Source of the DNA: an uncultured Porphyromonadaceae bacterium
GTDB taxonomy: Bacteria; Bacteroidota; Bacteroidia; Bacteroidales; Muribaculaceae
DNA length: 64,000 nucleotides
Reading direction: 5' to 3'
Assembly: GCA_902495075.1 (NCBI GenBank)
Contig: CABUVO010000021.1
Span: 1-64,000, forward strand
The position numbers were made by a program, and so were the translations under genes. This document shows positions 43,686 to 52,635 of this stretch, in pieces (position 1 is the first letter of the stretch; each line of letters starts with the position of its first letter). The notes under the pieces are model-generated. The model did no database searches and was not told the origin of the DNA. It worked only from the letters and a program-made list of their open reading frames with translations.

Positions 43686-44867
43686 TCAAAAGTCAATGTC
43701 GAAGAAATGTTTCGGTTTAAACCGTTTTGGAGATAGAGAAAGAAGTATTCTATAAATGCTGTCAACACTTCCCTCTTTATGGTAAGGATTTATACCTGCC
43801 GTTTGACAGTATTCTCTAACTTCCGGTGAAAGGATATACCGGAGCGCGGCGCATATATCCTCTTTCTGAGGTGTGCATTCAAACACGGTGTTGCCTCTGG
43901 CTCTCCCTTTCTGGCGGTCACCTATATTTAGTGTCGGGATCCCCAAAGAGGGAGCCTCTATAAGTCCACTTGATGAATTTCCCACAACGGCTGCAGCATG
44001 TGCAAGAGCAGAATAATACCTTGCTCTCCCAAGCGATTTTACAGCTAAAGCCCTGCCGTGACTGGCTGCACACCACTTCTCAGTCATTTCTGCCACAGCT
44101 CTTCCCTCAGCATCTGAATTAGGCATAGTGAAAATCACACATACCTCATTCTCTTTCTTCCCCTCAATTACAATTTCGTCAAGAGCCTCAAGCAACGCAT
44201 CGGTCTGTCCTACTGCCTCTCCTGGCTGCATCGTGACCGGATGAAATGTCACTATTATGAATCCATCTGCAAGTTTCACCCCGAGACTTTGCTCCAACGC
44301 GTCTTTGCTCATCGGCTTGAAACGGGAAATAGCATCTACTGCCGCACTTCCGACATTAAATACCCGTTCGGGCTCCTCCCCCATCTGAATCACACGTTGG
44401 CGATACTCCTCCGTTGCCGTGAAATGATATGTGGAAAGCTTGGTAATGGCATGTCGGATGAAATCGTCATATGCTCCTTCCGTGATTTCTCCACCATGAA
44501 GATGAGCAACCGGAATGCCGAATATTGCGGCGGCAGAAGCGGCGGCAAGCATCTCGTAGCGATCTCCGAGAATAAGTATCATATTCGGATTCAAAGAGGC
44601 GAAAGCATCTGCGAAACCATCCATCGCCACACTCATCGCCTTGACAGTTCCTCTTGAGGAATCATCGTCAAGCGGCAGTGGGATTCTTACATCGACGTCA
44701 AAACCATCTTTTTCTATCTCCTCAACCGTCATTCCATAACGTGGTGAGAGATGCATGTTGGTGGCTATGATTTGCAAACATACTCCATTGGTATCCTTCA
44801 ATCGCTTCATCAGCTCACTAAGGATACCATACTCAGCTCTTGTACCTGTTACTACGCAAATGGTCAT
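43686..44867 (-). CDS. neuC: Hydrolysing UDP-GlcNAc-type 2-epimerase (NeuC/LegG family)
   Basis: A 393-residue GT-B-fold enzyme that hydrolyses UDP-N-acetyl sugars with 2-epimerisation, giving ManNAc (NeuC) or 2,4-diacetamido-2,4,6-trideoxymannose (LegG). Family segments are VTGTRAEYGIL at the start, LGDRYEMLAAA, HLHGGEITEGAYDD and VVGNSSSGLIEAPSLGIPT. With a LegC-type aminotransferase upstream, the legionaminic branch is more likely than sialic acid. It overlaps the neuB-type gene by 4 nt. Confidence 0.9.
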   Translation of the reverse strand: MTICVVTGTRAEYGILSELMKRLKDTNGVCLQIIATNMHLSPRYGMTVEEIEKDGFDVDVRIPLPLDDDSSRGTVKAMSVAMDGFADAFASLNPNMILILGDRYEMLAAASAAAIFGIPVAHLHGGEITEGAYDDFIRHAITKLSTYHFTATEEYRQRVIQMGEEPERVFNVGSAAVDAISRFKPMSKDALEQSLGVKLADGFIIVTFHPVTMQPGEAVGQTDALLEALDEIVIEGKKENEVCVIFTMPNSDAEGRAVAEMTEKWCAASHGRALAVKSLGRARYYSALAHAAAVVGNSSSGLIEAPSLGIPTLNIGDRQKGRARGNTVFECTPQKEDICAALRYILSPEVREYCQTAGINPYHKEGSVDSIYRILLSLSPKRFKPKHFFDIDF

Positions 44868-45862
44868 AATAATATCTGCTCGTCGGGGAGAAAGTCGCGA
44901 ATCGCCCGGGTGCCAACGATCTCAAGCCAACGCATAGGTGAGATACCGGTGCCGGGGCGTTTGGTGGTCATATTATCATCGGTAAGAATCTCCCCTTTCT
45001 TTATATGTCGTGACGCCACTATACTTTTTCTGGCAACTCCTTTGTTGCCAACTTCTGAAGCCGTAGGATGTTTCACCTCACTGCCGAGTGCTTTTTCGAT
45101 ATTTCTTATAGCTGAGACCATCGCCTTGAGTTCATGAGGCTCCAATGATGCCTTATGGTCAGGACCGGGAAGATTCCGCGACAATGTGAAATGTTTCTCT
45201 ATTACGGAAGCTCCCAAAGCAGCCGCCGCAATCGGCACCTCAATACCGAGTGTGTGGTCAGAAAGTCCTATATTTTCCCCCAACTCCTTCAGCGATAGCA
45301 TCGCCCGAAGATTCACATCCTCCATCGGAGTGGGATATTGTGTGTTGCAATGCAGCAAAGTCATTTTATGCAGATCGTTGCCGCATTCATGCAATACCCT
45401 TACCGCATCTTTCACTTCCTCCATATCGCACATCCCCGTAGATATTATCACTTCCTCATTATAGGATGCTATCTTACGAAGATAAGGGAAATTGGTAATT
45501 TCTCCTGAAGGGATTTTCCATACATCGATACCAAGCTCATGCAGGAAGTCAATGCTTTCCAGATCAAAAGCCGTAGAAAGGAATTTGATACCTCGTTTCC
45601 TACAGTGTTCAATCAGTTTCACATGATCCTCCCGACTGAGTTCGAGACGCTTAAGCATAGCCAGCTGCGAATCGTCTGCATCCCCTATGTTCCGTTTCTG
45701 ATATTCAGCCTTCCGGGCATCCTTGGTCACAAGATTCTCTGCCTTGAAAGTCTGAAACTTCACATAATCAGCACCGGCATCAGCCGCAGCATCCACCAAC
45801 TTCATCGCCGTTTCCAGCGACCCGTTGTGATTCACCCCCGCTTCTGCAATAATCCGCAACAT
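44864..45862 (-). CDS. neuB: N-acetylneuraminate/legionaminate synthase (NeuB/LegI family)
   Basis: A 332-residue enzyme condensing phosphoenolpyruvate with an N-acyl mannosamine-type sugar to form a nine-carbon nonulosonic acid. A TIM barrel (about 1-265) begins IIAEAGVNHNGS and contains KFQTFKAENLVTK, LLHCNTQYPTP, GLSDHTLG and EKHFTLSRNLPGPDH. The C-terminal antifreeze-like SAF domain follows from about 280. It starts 1 nt after the acetyltransferase gene. Substrate choice between NeuNAc and legionaminate cannot be fixed from sequence alone. Confidence 0.92.
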   Translation of the reverse strand: MLRIIAEAGVNHNGSLETAMKLVDAAADAGADYVKFQTFKAENLVTKDARKAEYQKRNIGDADDSQLAMLKRLELSREDHVKLIEHCRKRGIKFLSTAFDLESIDFLHELGIDVWKIPSGEITNFPYLRKIASYNEEVIISTGMCDMEEVKDAVRVLHECGNDLHKMTLLHCNTQYPTPMEDVNLRAMLSLKELGENIGLSDHTLGIEVPIAAAALGASVIEKHFTLSRNLPGPDHKASLEPHELKAMVSAIRNIEKALGSEVKHPTASEVGNKGVARKSIVASRHIKKGEILTDDNMTTKRPGTGISPMRWLEIVGTRAIRDFLPDEQILL

Positions 45863-45863
45863 A

Positions 45864-46493
45864 TTATTTTACCTTTCTCGCCGGATAGCCGATATATGAG
45901 CCGGCGGAGAGCGCATCTTTCGCCACTAAAGAACCGGCACCTACAAACACATCATCACCAACATTTGTGCATTGAACCAGCGTCGCACCACTTCCTATAA
46001 AACAACGCCTTCCTACGCAGCAAGCGCCATTTATTTTTGCTCCCGTGGATACATGGGTATAATCTCCCACTTCGGAGTCATGCTCCACAATTGCTCCGGT
46101 ATTGATTATCACGCTGTCGCCGACAACCGCCGATGAATTGACCACTGCCTGATGCAAGACAACCGATCCCTCACCAATCTTTGCATACGGTGAAACGAAT
46201 GCTGTGGATGCCACTACTCTTGCCAACGTTCCTCCCGCTTCCTTCACTCTTTCATGAAGTCTCTCTCTGGGCACAGGATTCTCGATGGCACCCAAAGTAA
46301 TCACAAACTCACAATCATTCACAAAAGAGGGAATGTCTTCATCAGTTCCGATCACAGGATATCCAGACACCATCGTGCCTATTCTTTCCGGCATGTCAAG
46401 CACTCCACGGATTTTCATTCCGGCGCTGACTGCCGCATCAATCACCGACCGACAATGTCCCCCTCCCCCTATAAGTATCAATTCCTTATCCAT
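45864..46493 (-). CDS. neuD: NeuD/LegH-like sugar O- or N-acetyltransferase
   Basis: A 209-residue left-handed beta-helix acetyltransferase. A Rossmann-like N-terminal part (LILIGGGGHCRSVIDA) is followed by hexapeptide repeats (about 100-205; VVGDSVIINTGAIVEHD, then VGDYTHVSTGAKING). Family members acetylate sialic acid (NeuD) or the 4-amino sugar of the legionaminate and bacillosamine pathways (LegH/PglD). Next to LegC, NeuC and NeuB types, the latter role fits best. Confidence 0.88.
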   Translation of the reverse strand: MDKELILIGGGGHCRSVIDAAVSAGMKIRGVLDMPERIGTMVSGYPVIGTDEDIPSFVNDCEFVITLGAIENPVPRERLHERVKEAGGTLARVVASTAFVSPYAKIGEGSVVLHQAVVNSSAVVGDSVIINTGAIVEHDSEVGDYTHVSTGAKINGACCVGRRCFIGSGATLVQCTNVGDDVFVGAGSLVAKDALSAGSYIGYPARKVK

Positions 46494-46500
46494 CAGAAAC

Positions 46501-46532
46501 TAAACATTTAACATTAAACATTAAACATTAAA
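46501..46532. repeat. Heptamer tract TAAACAT
   Basis: Units TAAACAT, TTAACAT, TAAACAT, TAAACAT, then TAAACGG, between neuD and the aminotransferase gene. The tract enters the aminotransferase coding end, supplying its last residues and stop codon. Confidence 0.82.
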
Positions 46533-47687
46533 CGGGACAACGGACGACGGTAAGTTTACGATCGTGTCGGCAAGACGTATGGTATTCTCCTGTCCGTCTC
46601 TCTCACACTTTTCAAACATCGGCAATCGCCACATGAGCTCCCATATCGGGCGAGTCATCACGCCATGATCGTTACTGTATTCCAAGAATCGGTCACGTTC
46701 CTCTCTTGAAGGGAATGCTACGGCATTCAGCCAATAATTCGAAACGCTATTTGCCGGCTCAGCCATAAAACGTATTCCTCCCGGTTCTCCTTCGAAGAAT
46801 TTTTTATATACCTCGGCTGTCTCCCTCTTCGATTTGAGGAAGCCGTCGATTTCCTCAAGCTGAGCACACCCCAGGGCGGCATTGATATTAGGCATACGGT
46901 AATTATATCCGATATGGTCATGCACAAACTCCCATCGCGAGGGCACCTTTGCCTGAGTTGTAAGATGCTTTGCAAAGTCGGCAAGCTTCTCGTCATTGAA
47001 AAGCAACATACCTCCTCCTCCCGTGGTGATGGTTTTATTACCATTGAAACTGATGGCGCCAACCCTGCCGAACGTACCGGTATGCTTACCTTTGTAAAAG
47101 GATCCTATACTCTCGGCGGCATCCTCCACAAGTTCGATTCCATATTCATCGCAGATTGCAGCAATCTCATCTATGCGGCATGGATGACCGAAAGTATGCA
47201 TCGGCACCACACTCTTTATTCTTCTGCCGGTTTTACGGTTGCGCAACACTCCCTCCGCATCTCTCACACTGTTGTCTTCCAGCCAACGGCGAAGTGCATC
47301 CGGTGAGAGACCCATGGTGTCGGCATCCACATCAATAAAAACGGGATGCGCACCGATATACGATATGGCATTGCAAGTGGCGATAAACGATAATGCCTGT
47401 GTCAATACCTCGTCATCACGTTCCGTTCCGGCGAGCATCAGAGCCATATGCAGCGCGTTCGTACCGCTCACACAAACCACTGCCCTCCGGGCACCGGTAA
47501 ATGCCGCCATATCCCTTTCAAAACGGTCAACGAATGCACCTACACTCGATACAAACGTAGTGTCAATGCATTCGTTGAGATATTTCTTTTCATTTCCGGC
47601 AAATGTCGGGGCATGCAGGGGCACAAACTCCCCTTCCTTAGCGCCAAAGCGCTCCCTGATCATCCCAAGAATCAAATCATAATCCAT
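46521..47687 (-). CDS. LegC-type PLP-dependent aminotransferase
   Basis: A 388-residue DegT/DnrJ/EryC1 aminotransferase of the LegC kind, expected to aminate a UDP-4-keto-6-deoxy-GlcNAc at C4 on the way to legionaminic acid. The PLP lysine is Lys218 in SFNGNKTITTGGGG, and the start KEGEFVPLHAPTFAGNEKKYL (in parts) is typical. It is the first gene of the nonulosonic set, 6 nt after the GYF_2 gene. The final residues FNV and stop are encoded by heptamer repeat DNA. The partner dehydratase (LegB) is not in the window. Confidence 0.88.
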   Translation of the reverse strand: MDYDLILGMIRERFGAKEGEFVPLHAPTFAGNEKKYLNECIDTTFVSSVGAFVDRFERDMAAFTGARRAVVCVSGTNALHMALMLAGTERDDEVLTQALSFIATCNAISYIGAHPVFIDVDADTMGLSPDALRRWLEDNSVRDAEGVLRNRKTGRRIKSVVPMHTFGHPCRIDEIAAICDEYGIELVEDAAESIGSFYKGKHTGTFGRVGAISFNGNKTITTGGGGMLLFNDEKLADFAKHLTTQAKVPSRWEFVHDHIGYNYRMPNINAALGCAQLEEIDGFLKSKRETAEVYKKFFEGEPGGIRFMAEPANSVSNYWLNAVAFPSREERDRFLEYSNDHGVMTRPIWELMWRLPMFEKCERDGQENTIRLADTIVNLPSSVVPFNV

Positions 47688-47693
47688 ATTCCA

Positions 47694-48269
47694 TCAAAAA
47701 TTCATATTCACCAGAAATGAGTAAAGAATCAGCCCCAGAAAAAAAGTGATGCCCACCCACATTTTAGCATTGCGGGCGGCATTATGCGCTTCTTTTCTAT
47801 AGCGCTCCCTCTCTTCAGGTGTATAGAGATTCTTCCCATTCTTAGATTCGCTATGGCATGCCTGATCCCATGCCTTTCGCGATAACACAGAATAATATAT
47901 CGCCACAAAGCCGGTAGGAGGAAAACAAAGGAGCGTCAAAAGAATCGAGACTGTTAGGAGCGACACCGGTGGTTGATCCGGGTTCTCCGGCTCATCCGTC
48001 GGCATCGGATAAGGGTAGCCTCCGAATCCCGCTGCGGGTGTCTCTTCTACTATCTCCGGTTCCCTGGGGACCACGGCAGCCGGATGCATTTCGTCAAAGA
48101 TGCGTTGACGATAATAGCGACATATATCCGCTACCGAACCTGCGTGCTCCCAGTCTTCCATACCCTTCGTCCAGACATATGTCGAAGGTCCGACACCCGC
48201 CTCATGAAGGGCATCGAGAGTGAACGGTCCGCGCCGTTCTCCGTCAATCATCGCAAAATATACAGCCAT
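47694..48269 (-). CDS. GYF_2 (DUF4339) plus CD225-like membrane protein
   Basis: A 191-residue protein. Residues 1-55 are a GYF_2 module (VYFAMIDGERRGPFTLDAL, then YVWTKGMEDW). A Glu/Pro-rich linker (about 65-100) leads to a CD225/dispanin-like membrane region (SLLTVSILLTLLCFPPTGFVAIYYS in parts, then SRKAWDQA) and a last hydrophobic helix. Function is unknown. It follows another GYF_2 gene by 2 nt and precedes the nonulosonic acid genes by 6 nt on the same strand. Confidence 0.84.
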   Translation of the reverse strand: MAVYFAMIDGERRGPFTLDALHEAGVGPSTYVWTKGMEDWEHAGSVADICRYYRQRIFDEMHPAAVVPREPEIVEETPAAGFGGYPYPMPTDEPENPDQPPVSLLTVSILLTLLCFPPTGFVAIYYSVLSRKAWDQACHSESKNGKNLYTPEERERYRKEAHNAARNAKMWVGITFFLGLILYSFLVNMNF

Positions 48270-48271
48270 CG

Positions 48272-48868
48272 TCAGTTAGCCATATTCATCAGTTGCCTTG
48301 TCAGATCGCCGGTAACACCTGTGACAGTAAGCATAAAACCAATCCCACCAAGCACAAGTGCGATTATCGTCATTGTGCGGGCGGAGGAATTGCTCATATT
48401 CCCATTCTCTTCGAAACCTTCGTTATAGAATCTGTTGGCGGCATTCGCCTTTGTGATTCCGATGATGCCGAATATCATGCCAATGCATGAGAACAATGCA
48501 CCGAAAATCGTACCAACGATAGCCCATGGCAACCAGTTGGTATGTTGTATCGGCTGGGGATTGCGCCCATATACTGAATAAGGATCCGGATGCTGACTAT
48601 AGGGAGGCTGCTGCCCTCCATAAGGAGGGCGCTGACCATAAGGATACTGCCCCGCATAAGGATTCACGGGCTCTTCCGGACGCGCATAGCCCCCGAAAGC
48701 TGAATCATTCATAAAGATATCGGCGAGCTCGGGAAGAGACTCTGCCCTAACCCAATCGGGCAATCCCTGACGCCAAACAAAAGAATCTGGCTGCAGACCT
48801 ACCGTCATAAGCTGGTTTTTTGGAAAAGGACCAGCTTGCACTCCATTTATGATTACAAAATAATCCAC
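48272..48868 (-). CDS. GYF_2 (DUF4339) membrane protein with Tyr/Pro/Gln linker
   Basis: A 198-residue protein with an N-terminal GYF_2 module (YFVIINGVQAGPFPKNQLM, then FVWRQGLPDWV), a low-complexity Tyr/Pro/Gly/Gln linker (about 65-108) and two hydrophobic helices separated by ANAANRFYNEGFEENG, a layout like CD225 or DUF4190 proteins. The start codon abuts a heptamer tract, as in the GYF_2 gene at 3616. It is first in a run leading through the second GYF_2 gene into the nonulosonic set. Confidence 0.84.
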   Translation of the reverse strand: MDYFVIINGVQAGPFPKNQLMTVGLQPDSFVWRQGLPDWVRAESLPELADIFMNDSAFGGYARPEEPVNPYAGQYPYGQRPPYGGQQPPYSQHPDPYSVYGRNPQPIQHTNWLPWAIVGTIFGALFSCIGMIFGIIGITKANAANRFYNEGFEENGNMSNSSARTMTIIALVLGGIGFMLTVTGVTGDLTRQLMNMAN

Positions 48869-48873
48869 TATAT

Positions 48874-48995
48874 TATAATGTTTAATGTGAAATGTTCAAT
48901 GTGTAATGTGTAATGTGAAATTAGGGATGTTTAATGTGTAATGCCGGATTTTTGTCTCAAATCATTAAACATTACACATTAAACATTCAACATTA
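48874..48995. repeat. Heptamer inverted tract between secA and the GYF_2 gene
   Basis: Left arm of TAATGTT/TAATGTG/CAATGTG units, right arm of CATTAAA/CATTACA/CATTCAA units, complementary over long stretches. It fills almost all the DNA between the secA stop codon and the GYF_2 start and can form a long hairpin, perhaps ending the secA transcript. Confidence 0.9.
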
Positions 48996-48997
48996 TT

Positions 48998-51900
48998 TTA
49001 GAGTCCTCGTCCGTGGCAGTTCTTGTATTTCTTGCCTGATCCACAAGGACACGGATCGTTACGACCGATCTTCGGACCAACCTTGATAGGCTGCTGTGTC
49101 GGAGCGGGACGGTTCACACTCGCTGCTGCCTGACGCTGTGCGCTCTCTCCGGGATATGAATCGCGGGTGGTGCTGTAATTGGCATACGGATTATAGGCGC
49201 GAGCCTGTGCCTGGGCTGCCTTCTGCTGCATTGCCTGAGCTTCAGCGGCTTTTGCCTCGGCAGCCTTAGCCTCGTCATAATCCGCCACTGCGGCTTTACC
49301 TCGCATCAAAGTTGCCACAGCCTTTGAGTTCATATCATAAAGCATCTTCTTCCAGAGCTCGAAAGCCTCTATCTTATAGATCACAAGAGGATCTTTCTGC
49401 TCATATGAAGCATTCTGCACCGACTTGCGGAGTTCATCCATCTCACGAAGCTGCTCCTGCCATGCCTTGTCGATAGAAGAAAGCAGCACTGTCTTCTCCC
49501 ATGCCTTTGTCAGAGGCTTGCACTCGTTGGCATAACACTCCTCGATATCTGCCTTGATATTGAACATTCTCCGACCATCGCTTACTGGAACACCGATAAG
49601 CCCCTTGGCTCCTCTCTCCTCCACAAATTCTTTGATATAGGGAATCAGAGCCTGTGCCATTTTCTCTTTCTTGCGTGAGAAAGTTTGCATTGCCTCATCT
49701 GCCAGCTTGTCAGCAAGGTCTCGTGAGTCTATTTTATTGAATTCCGTTTCCGTAACCGGAGATTCTATAGCAAACGACTTGTTCACGTCCTCTGTAAACT
49801 CCTCAAAGCTGCTGTATTTTCGATTTGCAAGCTCAGTTGCAAGCTCATATATCATATTGGCGATATCGGTGCCGATACGCTCACCCTTGAGAGCATTCTG
49901 GCGACGACCATACACACCCTTTCTCTGGGCGTTCATGATGTCATCATATTCCACCAGACGCTTACGGATACCAAAATTGTTCTCCTCTACACGCTTCTGG
50001 GCATTCTCGATAGACTTGGTGACCATGCTGTTCTCAATCATCTCACCCTCCTTGAAGCCGAGACGGTCGAGCATCTTGACAACGCGGTCGTTGGCAAAGA
50101 GTCGCATCACGGTGTCTTCGAAAGATACAAAGAATACAGAGCTACCGGGGTCTCCCTGACGTCCGGCACGTCCGCGAAGCTGACGGTCTACACGACGAGA
50201 TTCATGACGCTCTGTACCGATGATGGCAAGACCACCTGCTGCTTTCACTTCATCGGAAAGCTTGATGTCAGTACCACGACCCGCCATGTTGGTAGCGATG
50301 GTGACAGTTCCTTTCTGACCAGCCTGAGCCACGATATCCGCCTCTTTCTGATGCAGCTTCGCATTCAGCACCTGATGCGGAATTTTACGAAGTTTAAGCA
50401 TCTTTGAAAGCAACTCGGAGATCTCAACCGAAGTGGTACCGACCAACACAGGTCTGCCTGCATTCACCATGTCTTCCACTTCCTGGATAACAGCGGCATA
50501 TTTCTCTTTCTTGGTGCGATAAACGCGGTCGTTCATGTCGTTACGGATTACCGGACGGTTCGTCGGAATCTCGATGACATCGAGTTTATAGATATCATAG
50601 AACTCGCCTGCCTCAGTCATGGCGGTACCGGTCATACCGGCGAGTTTGCGATACATACGGAAATAGTTCTGCAGTGTAATAGTCGCATAAGTCTGAGTCG
50701 CAGCTTCCACTTTCACACCCTCCTTAGCCTCGATAGCCTGATGCAGACCGTCGGAATAGCGGCGACCCTCCATGATACGACCCGTCTGTTCGTCTACGAT
50801 CTTGATCTTGTTGTCGTCGATCACATATTCCACATCCTTGTCGAAGAGTGTGTATGCTTTCAGTAGCTGATTCACGGTGTGAACGCGCTCTGCCTTCACA
50901 GCATAGTTCTGAAGGAGCTGGTCTTTCTTTTCCTGCTTCTCCTCGGCTGAGAGATCCTCATTCTCCACAGCTGAAAGCTGGGCTGCGATGTCAGGGAGGA
51001 TAAAGAATTCAGGGTCCTGGGTTGTGCCGGTGAGAACCTCGATACCCTTATCGGTAAGCTCGATAGAATGATTTTTCTCATCGATCACAAAATAAAGCGG
51101 TTCCACAGCCTTAGGCATCTCGCGGTTGTTATCCTGCATATATTTCGCCTCAACCTTAAGCATCAACTGTTTGATACCATCCTCGCTGAGGTAGCGGATA
51201 AGTGGACCATGTTTCGGCAGAGCCTTGTAAACGCGGAAGAGTGCGAGACCGCCCTCTTCAAGGTCGCCTTTTGATATCTTGTCCTTGGCTTCGAGAAGCA
51301 GCGACTGAGCGAGCTTGCGCTGAGCGTTCACCACTTTCTCCACGTTAGGTTTGAATTCATTAAACATCTGGTCGTCACCCTTAGGCACGGGACCGGAAAT
51401 GATAAGAGGTGTTCTTGCATCATCGATAAGCACAGAGTCGACCTCATCGACAATCGCATAATAATGCTCGTCGCGCTGCACAAGATCCTCTGTCTGCACT
51501 GCCATATTGTCACGCAGATAGTCGAAACCGAACTCGTTGTTGGTTCCGAATGTAATGTCGCAGCGGTAAGCATTGCGGCGTTCTTCAGAGTTGGGTTGTG
51601 TCTTGTCGATGCAATCCACAGTAAGACCATGGAACTGATAAAGCGGACCCATCCATTCGGAGTCACGTTTTGCAAGATAATCGTTCACGGTCACCACGTG
51701 CACACCCTCGCCTGTAAGGGCGTTGAGGAATACCGGAAGCGTAGCCACAAGGGTCTTACCTTCACCGGTAGCCATCTCGGCGATATTGTTGGTGACTTTG
51801 CCATTGTTCATCAAACCATGGAGCACCATACCTCCGATAAGCTGCACGTCATAGTGCATCATATCCCATTTCACAAGATTACCACCTGCAACCCACTCAT

Positions 51901-52369
51901 TCTTATATATCGCCTTGTCACCTTCGATTGTAACAAAGTCTTTTCCTGCTGCAGCAAGCTCACGGTCGGCATCAGTAGCCGTAACCTCAATAGTCTCGTT
52001 TTCCTTGAAACGACGAGCTGTCTCCTTAACTATGGCAAACACTTCCGGTAGAGCTGCGTCAAGCTCTTTGGCGTAATTGTCAAACATCTCCTCGCGAAGA
52101 TCATCAATCTTCTTCCAGAGAGGTTCGCGTTTGTCATAATCAAGCGTTTCGATTTCAGCACGCACAGCTGCCATCTGATCCTTATATTCCTTAGCACCAC
52201 CACGGATGCGGTCACGGATTGTATCGATACGTCCGCGAAGCTCATCATTCGAAATGTCTGTAATCTGTGCACTTATAGGATTGATCTCTTTCTCCAGGCG
52301 CTGCCAAAGCGGACGCACCGCACGCTCAGACTGGTCGCCAAAAATTTTATGTAATAATTTTGATATCAT
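48998..52369 (-). CDS. secA: Preprotein translocase ATPase SecA
   Basis: A 1123-residue motor of the Sec pathway. It has the long form usual in Bacteroidetes, with insertions near 50-165. Walker A is TGEGKT (201-206), followed by TVNDYLAKRDSEWM, VDEVDSVLIDDARTPLIISGP (in parts) and NMAGRGTDIKL. A low-complexity Ala/Gln-rich linker precedes the C-terminal zinc motif CPCGSGKKYKNCHG that contacts SecB and ribosomes. A dispersed octamer repeat copy begins 26 nt upstream of its start. It is probably transcribed alone. Confidence 0.97.
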   Translation of the reverse strand: MISKLLHKIFGDQSERAVRPLWQRLEKEINPISAQITDISNDELRGRIDTIRDRIRGGAKEYKDQMAAVRAEIETLDYDKREPLWKKIDDLREEMFDNYAKELDAALPEVFAIVKETARRFKENETIEVTATDADRELAAAGKDFVTIEGDKAIYKNEWVAGGNLVKWDMMHYDVQLIGGMVLHGLMNNGKVTNNIAEMATGEGKTLVATLPVFLNALTGEGVHVVTVNDYLAKRDSEWMGPLYQFHGLTVDCIDKTQPNSEERRNAYRCDITFGTNNEFGFDYLRDNMAVQTEDLVQRDEHYYAIVDEVDSVLIDDARTPLIISGPVPKGDDQMFNEFKPNVEKVVNAQRKLAQSLLLEAKDKISKGDLEEGGLALFRVYKALPKHGPLIRYLSEDGIKQLMLKVEAKYMQDNNREMPKAVEPLYFVIDEKNHSIELTDKGIEVLTGTTQDPEFFILPDIAAQLSAVENEDLSAEEKQEKKDQLLQNYAVKAERVHTVNQLLKAYTLFDKDVEYVIDDNKIKIVDEQTGRIMEGRRYSDGLHQAIEAKEGVKVEAATQTYATITLQNYFRMYRKLAGMTGTAMTEAGEFYDIYKLDVIEIPTNRPVIRNDMNDRVYRTKKEKYAAVIQEVEDMVNAGRPVLVGTTSVEISELLSKMLKLRKIPHQVLNAKLHQKEADIVAQAGQKGTVTIATNMAGRGTDIKLSDEVKAAGGLAIIGTERHESRRVDRQLRGRAGRQGDPGSSVFFVSFEDTVMRLFANDRVVKMLDRLGFKEGEMIENSMVTKSIENAQKRVEENNFGIRKRLVEYDDIMNAQRKGVYGRRQNALKGERIGTDIANMIYELATELANRKYSSFEEFTEDVNKSFAIESPVTETEFNKIDSRDLADKLADEAMQTFSRKKEKMAQALIPYIKEFVEERGAKGLIGVPVSDGRRMFNIKADIEECYANECKPLTKAWEKTVLLSSIDKAWQEQLREMDELRKSVQNASYEQKDPLVIYKIEAFELWKKMLYDMNSKAVATLMRGKAAVADYDEAKAAEAKAAEAQAMQQKAAQAQARAYNPYANYSTTRDSYPGESAQRQAAASVNRPAPTQQPIKVGPKIGRNDPCPCGSGKKYKNCHGRGL

Positions 52370-52395
52370 TGTATTTTATTTTTTCAATTTAAATT

Positions 52396-52566
52396 ATTTA
52401 AGTTTCGCAAGCTTCAACTTAAAGTTTAAGAGTTTATAAGTTTAAAAGTTTATCTGGCTCCACTCGGTTTGAACTATTTACTAATATCGCGCCAAACCAA
52501 TAAACTCATAAACTGCGCATAGCGCAAATAACTTATAAACTTCAACTTTACGCTTGCGAAAGTTGA
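52396..52566. repeat. Dispersed octamer-built element, copy 4
   Basis: 171 bp with the left end ATTTAAGTTTCGCAAGC and the right end CGCTTGCGAAAGTTGA, inverted relative to each other. The internal GCAAACCAATAAACT-like core is shared with copy 2. It lies upstream of secA. Confidence 0.88.
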
Positions 52567-52574
52567 ATTAAATT

Positions 52575-52634
52575 ACCTTTTCCCTCTCACCTATAACCTT
52601 TTACCTATTACCTTTTACCTCTTACCTTTACCCT
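52575..52634. repeat. Heptamer tract CTTTTAC/CTATTAC
   Basis: About eight 7-nt units (CTTTTCC, CTCTCAC, CTATAAC, CTTTTAC, CTATTAC, CTTTTAC, CTCTTAC and a final CTTTACC-like unit) ending at the stop codon of the phosphatase gene. Same module as at 43021-43050. Confidence 0.85.
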
Positions 52635-52635
52635 T

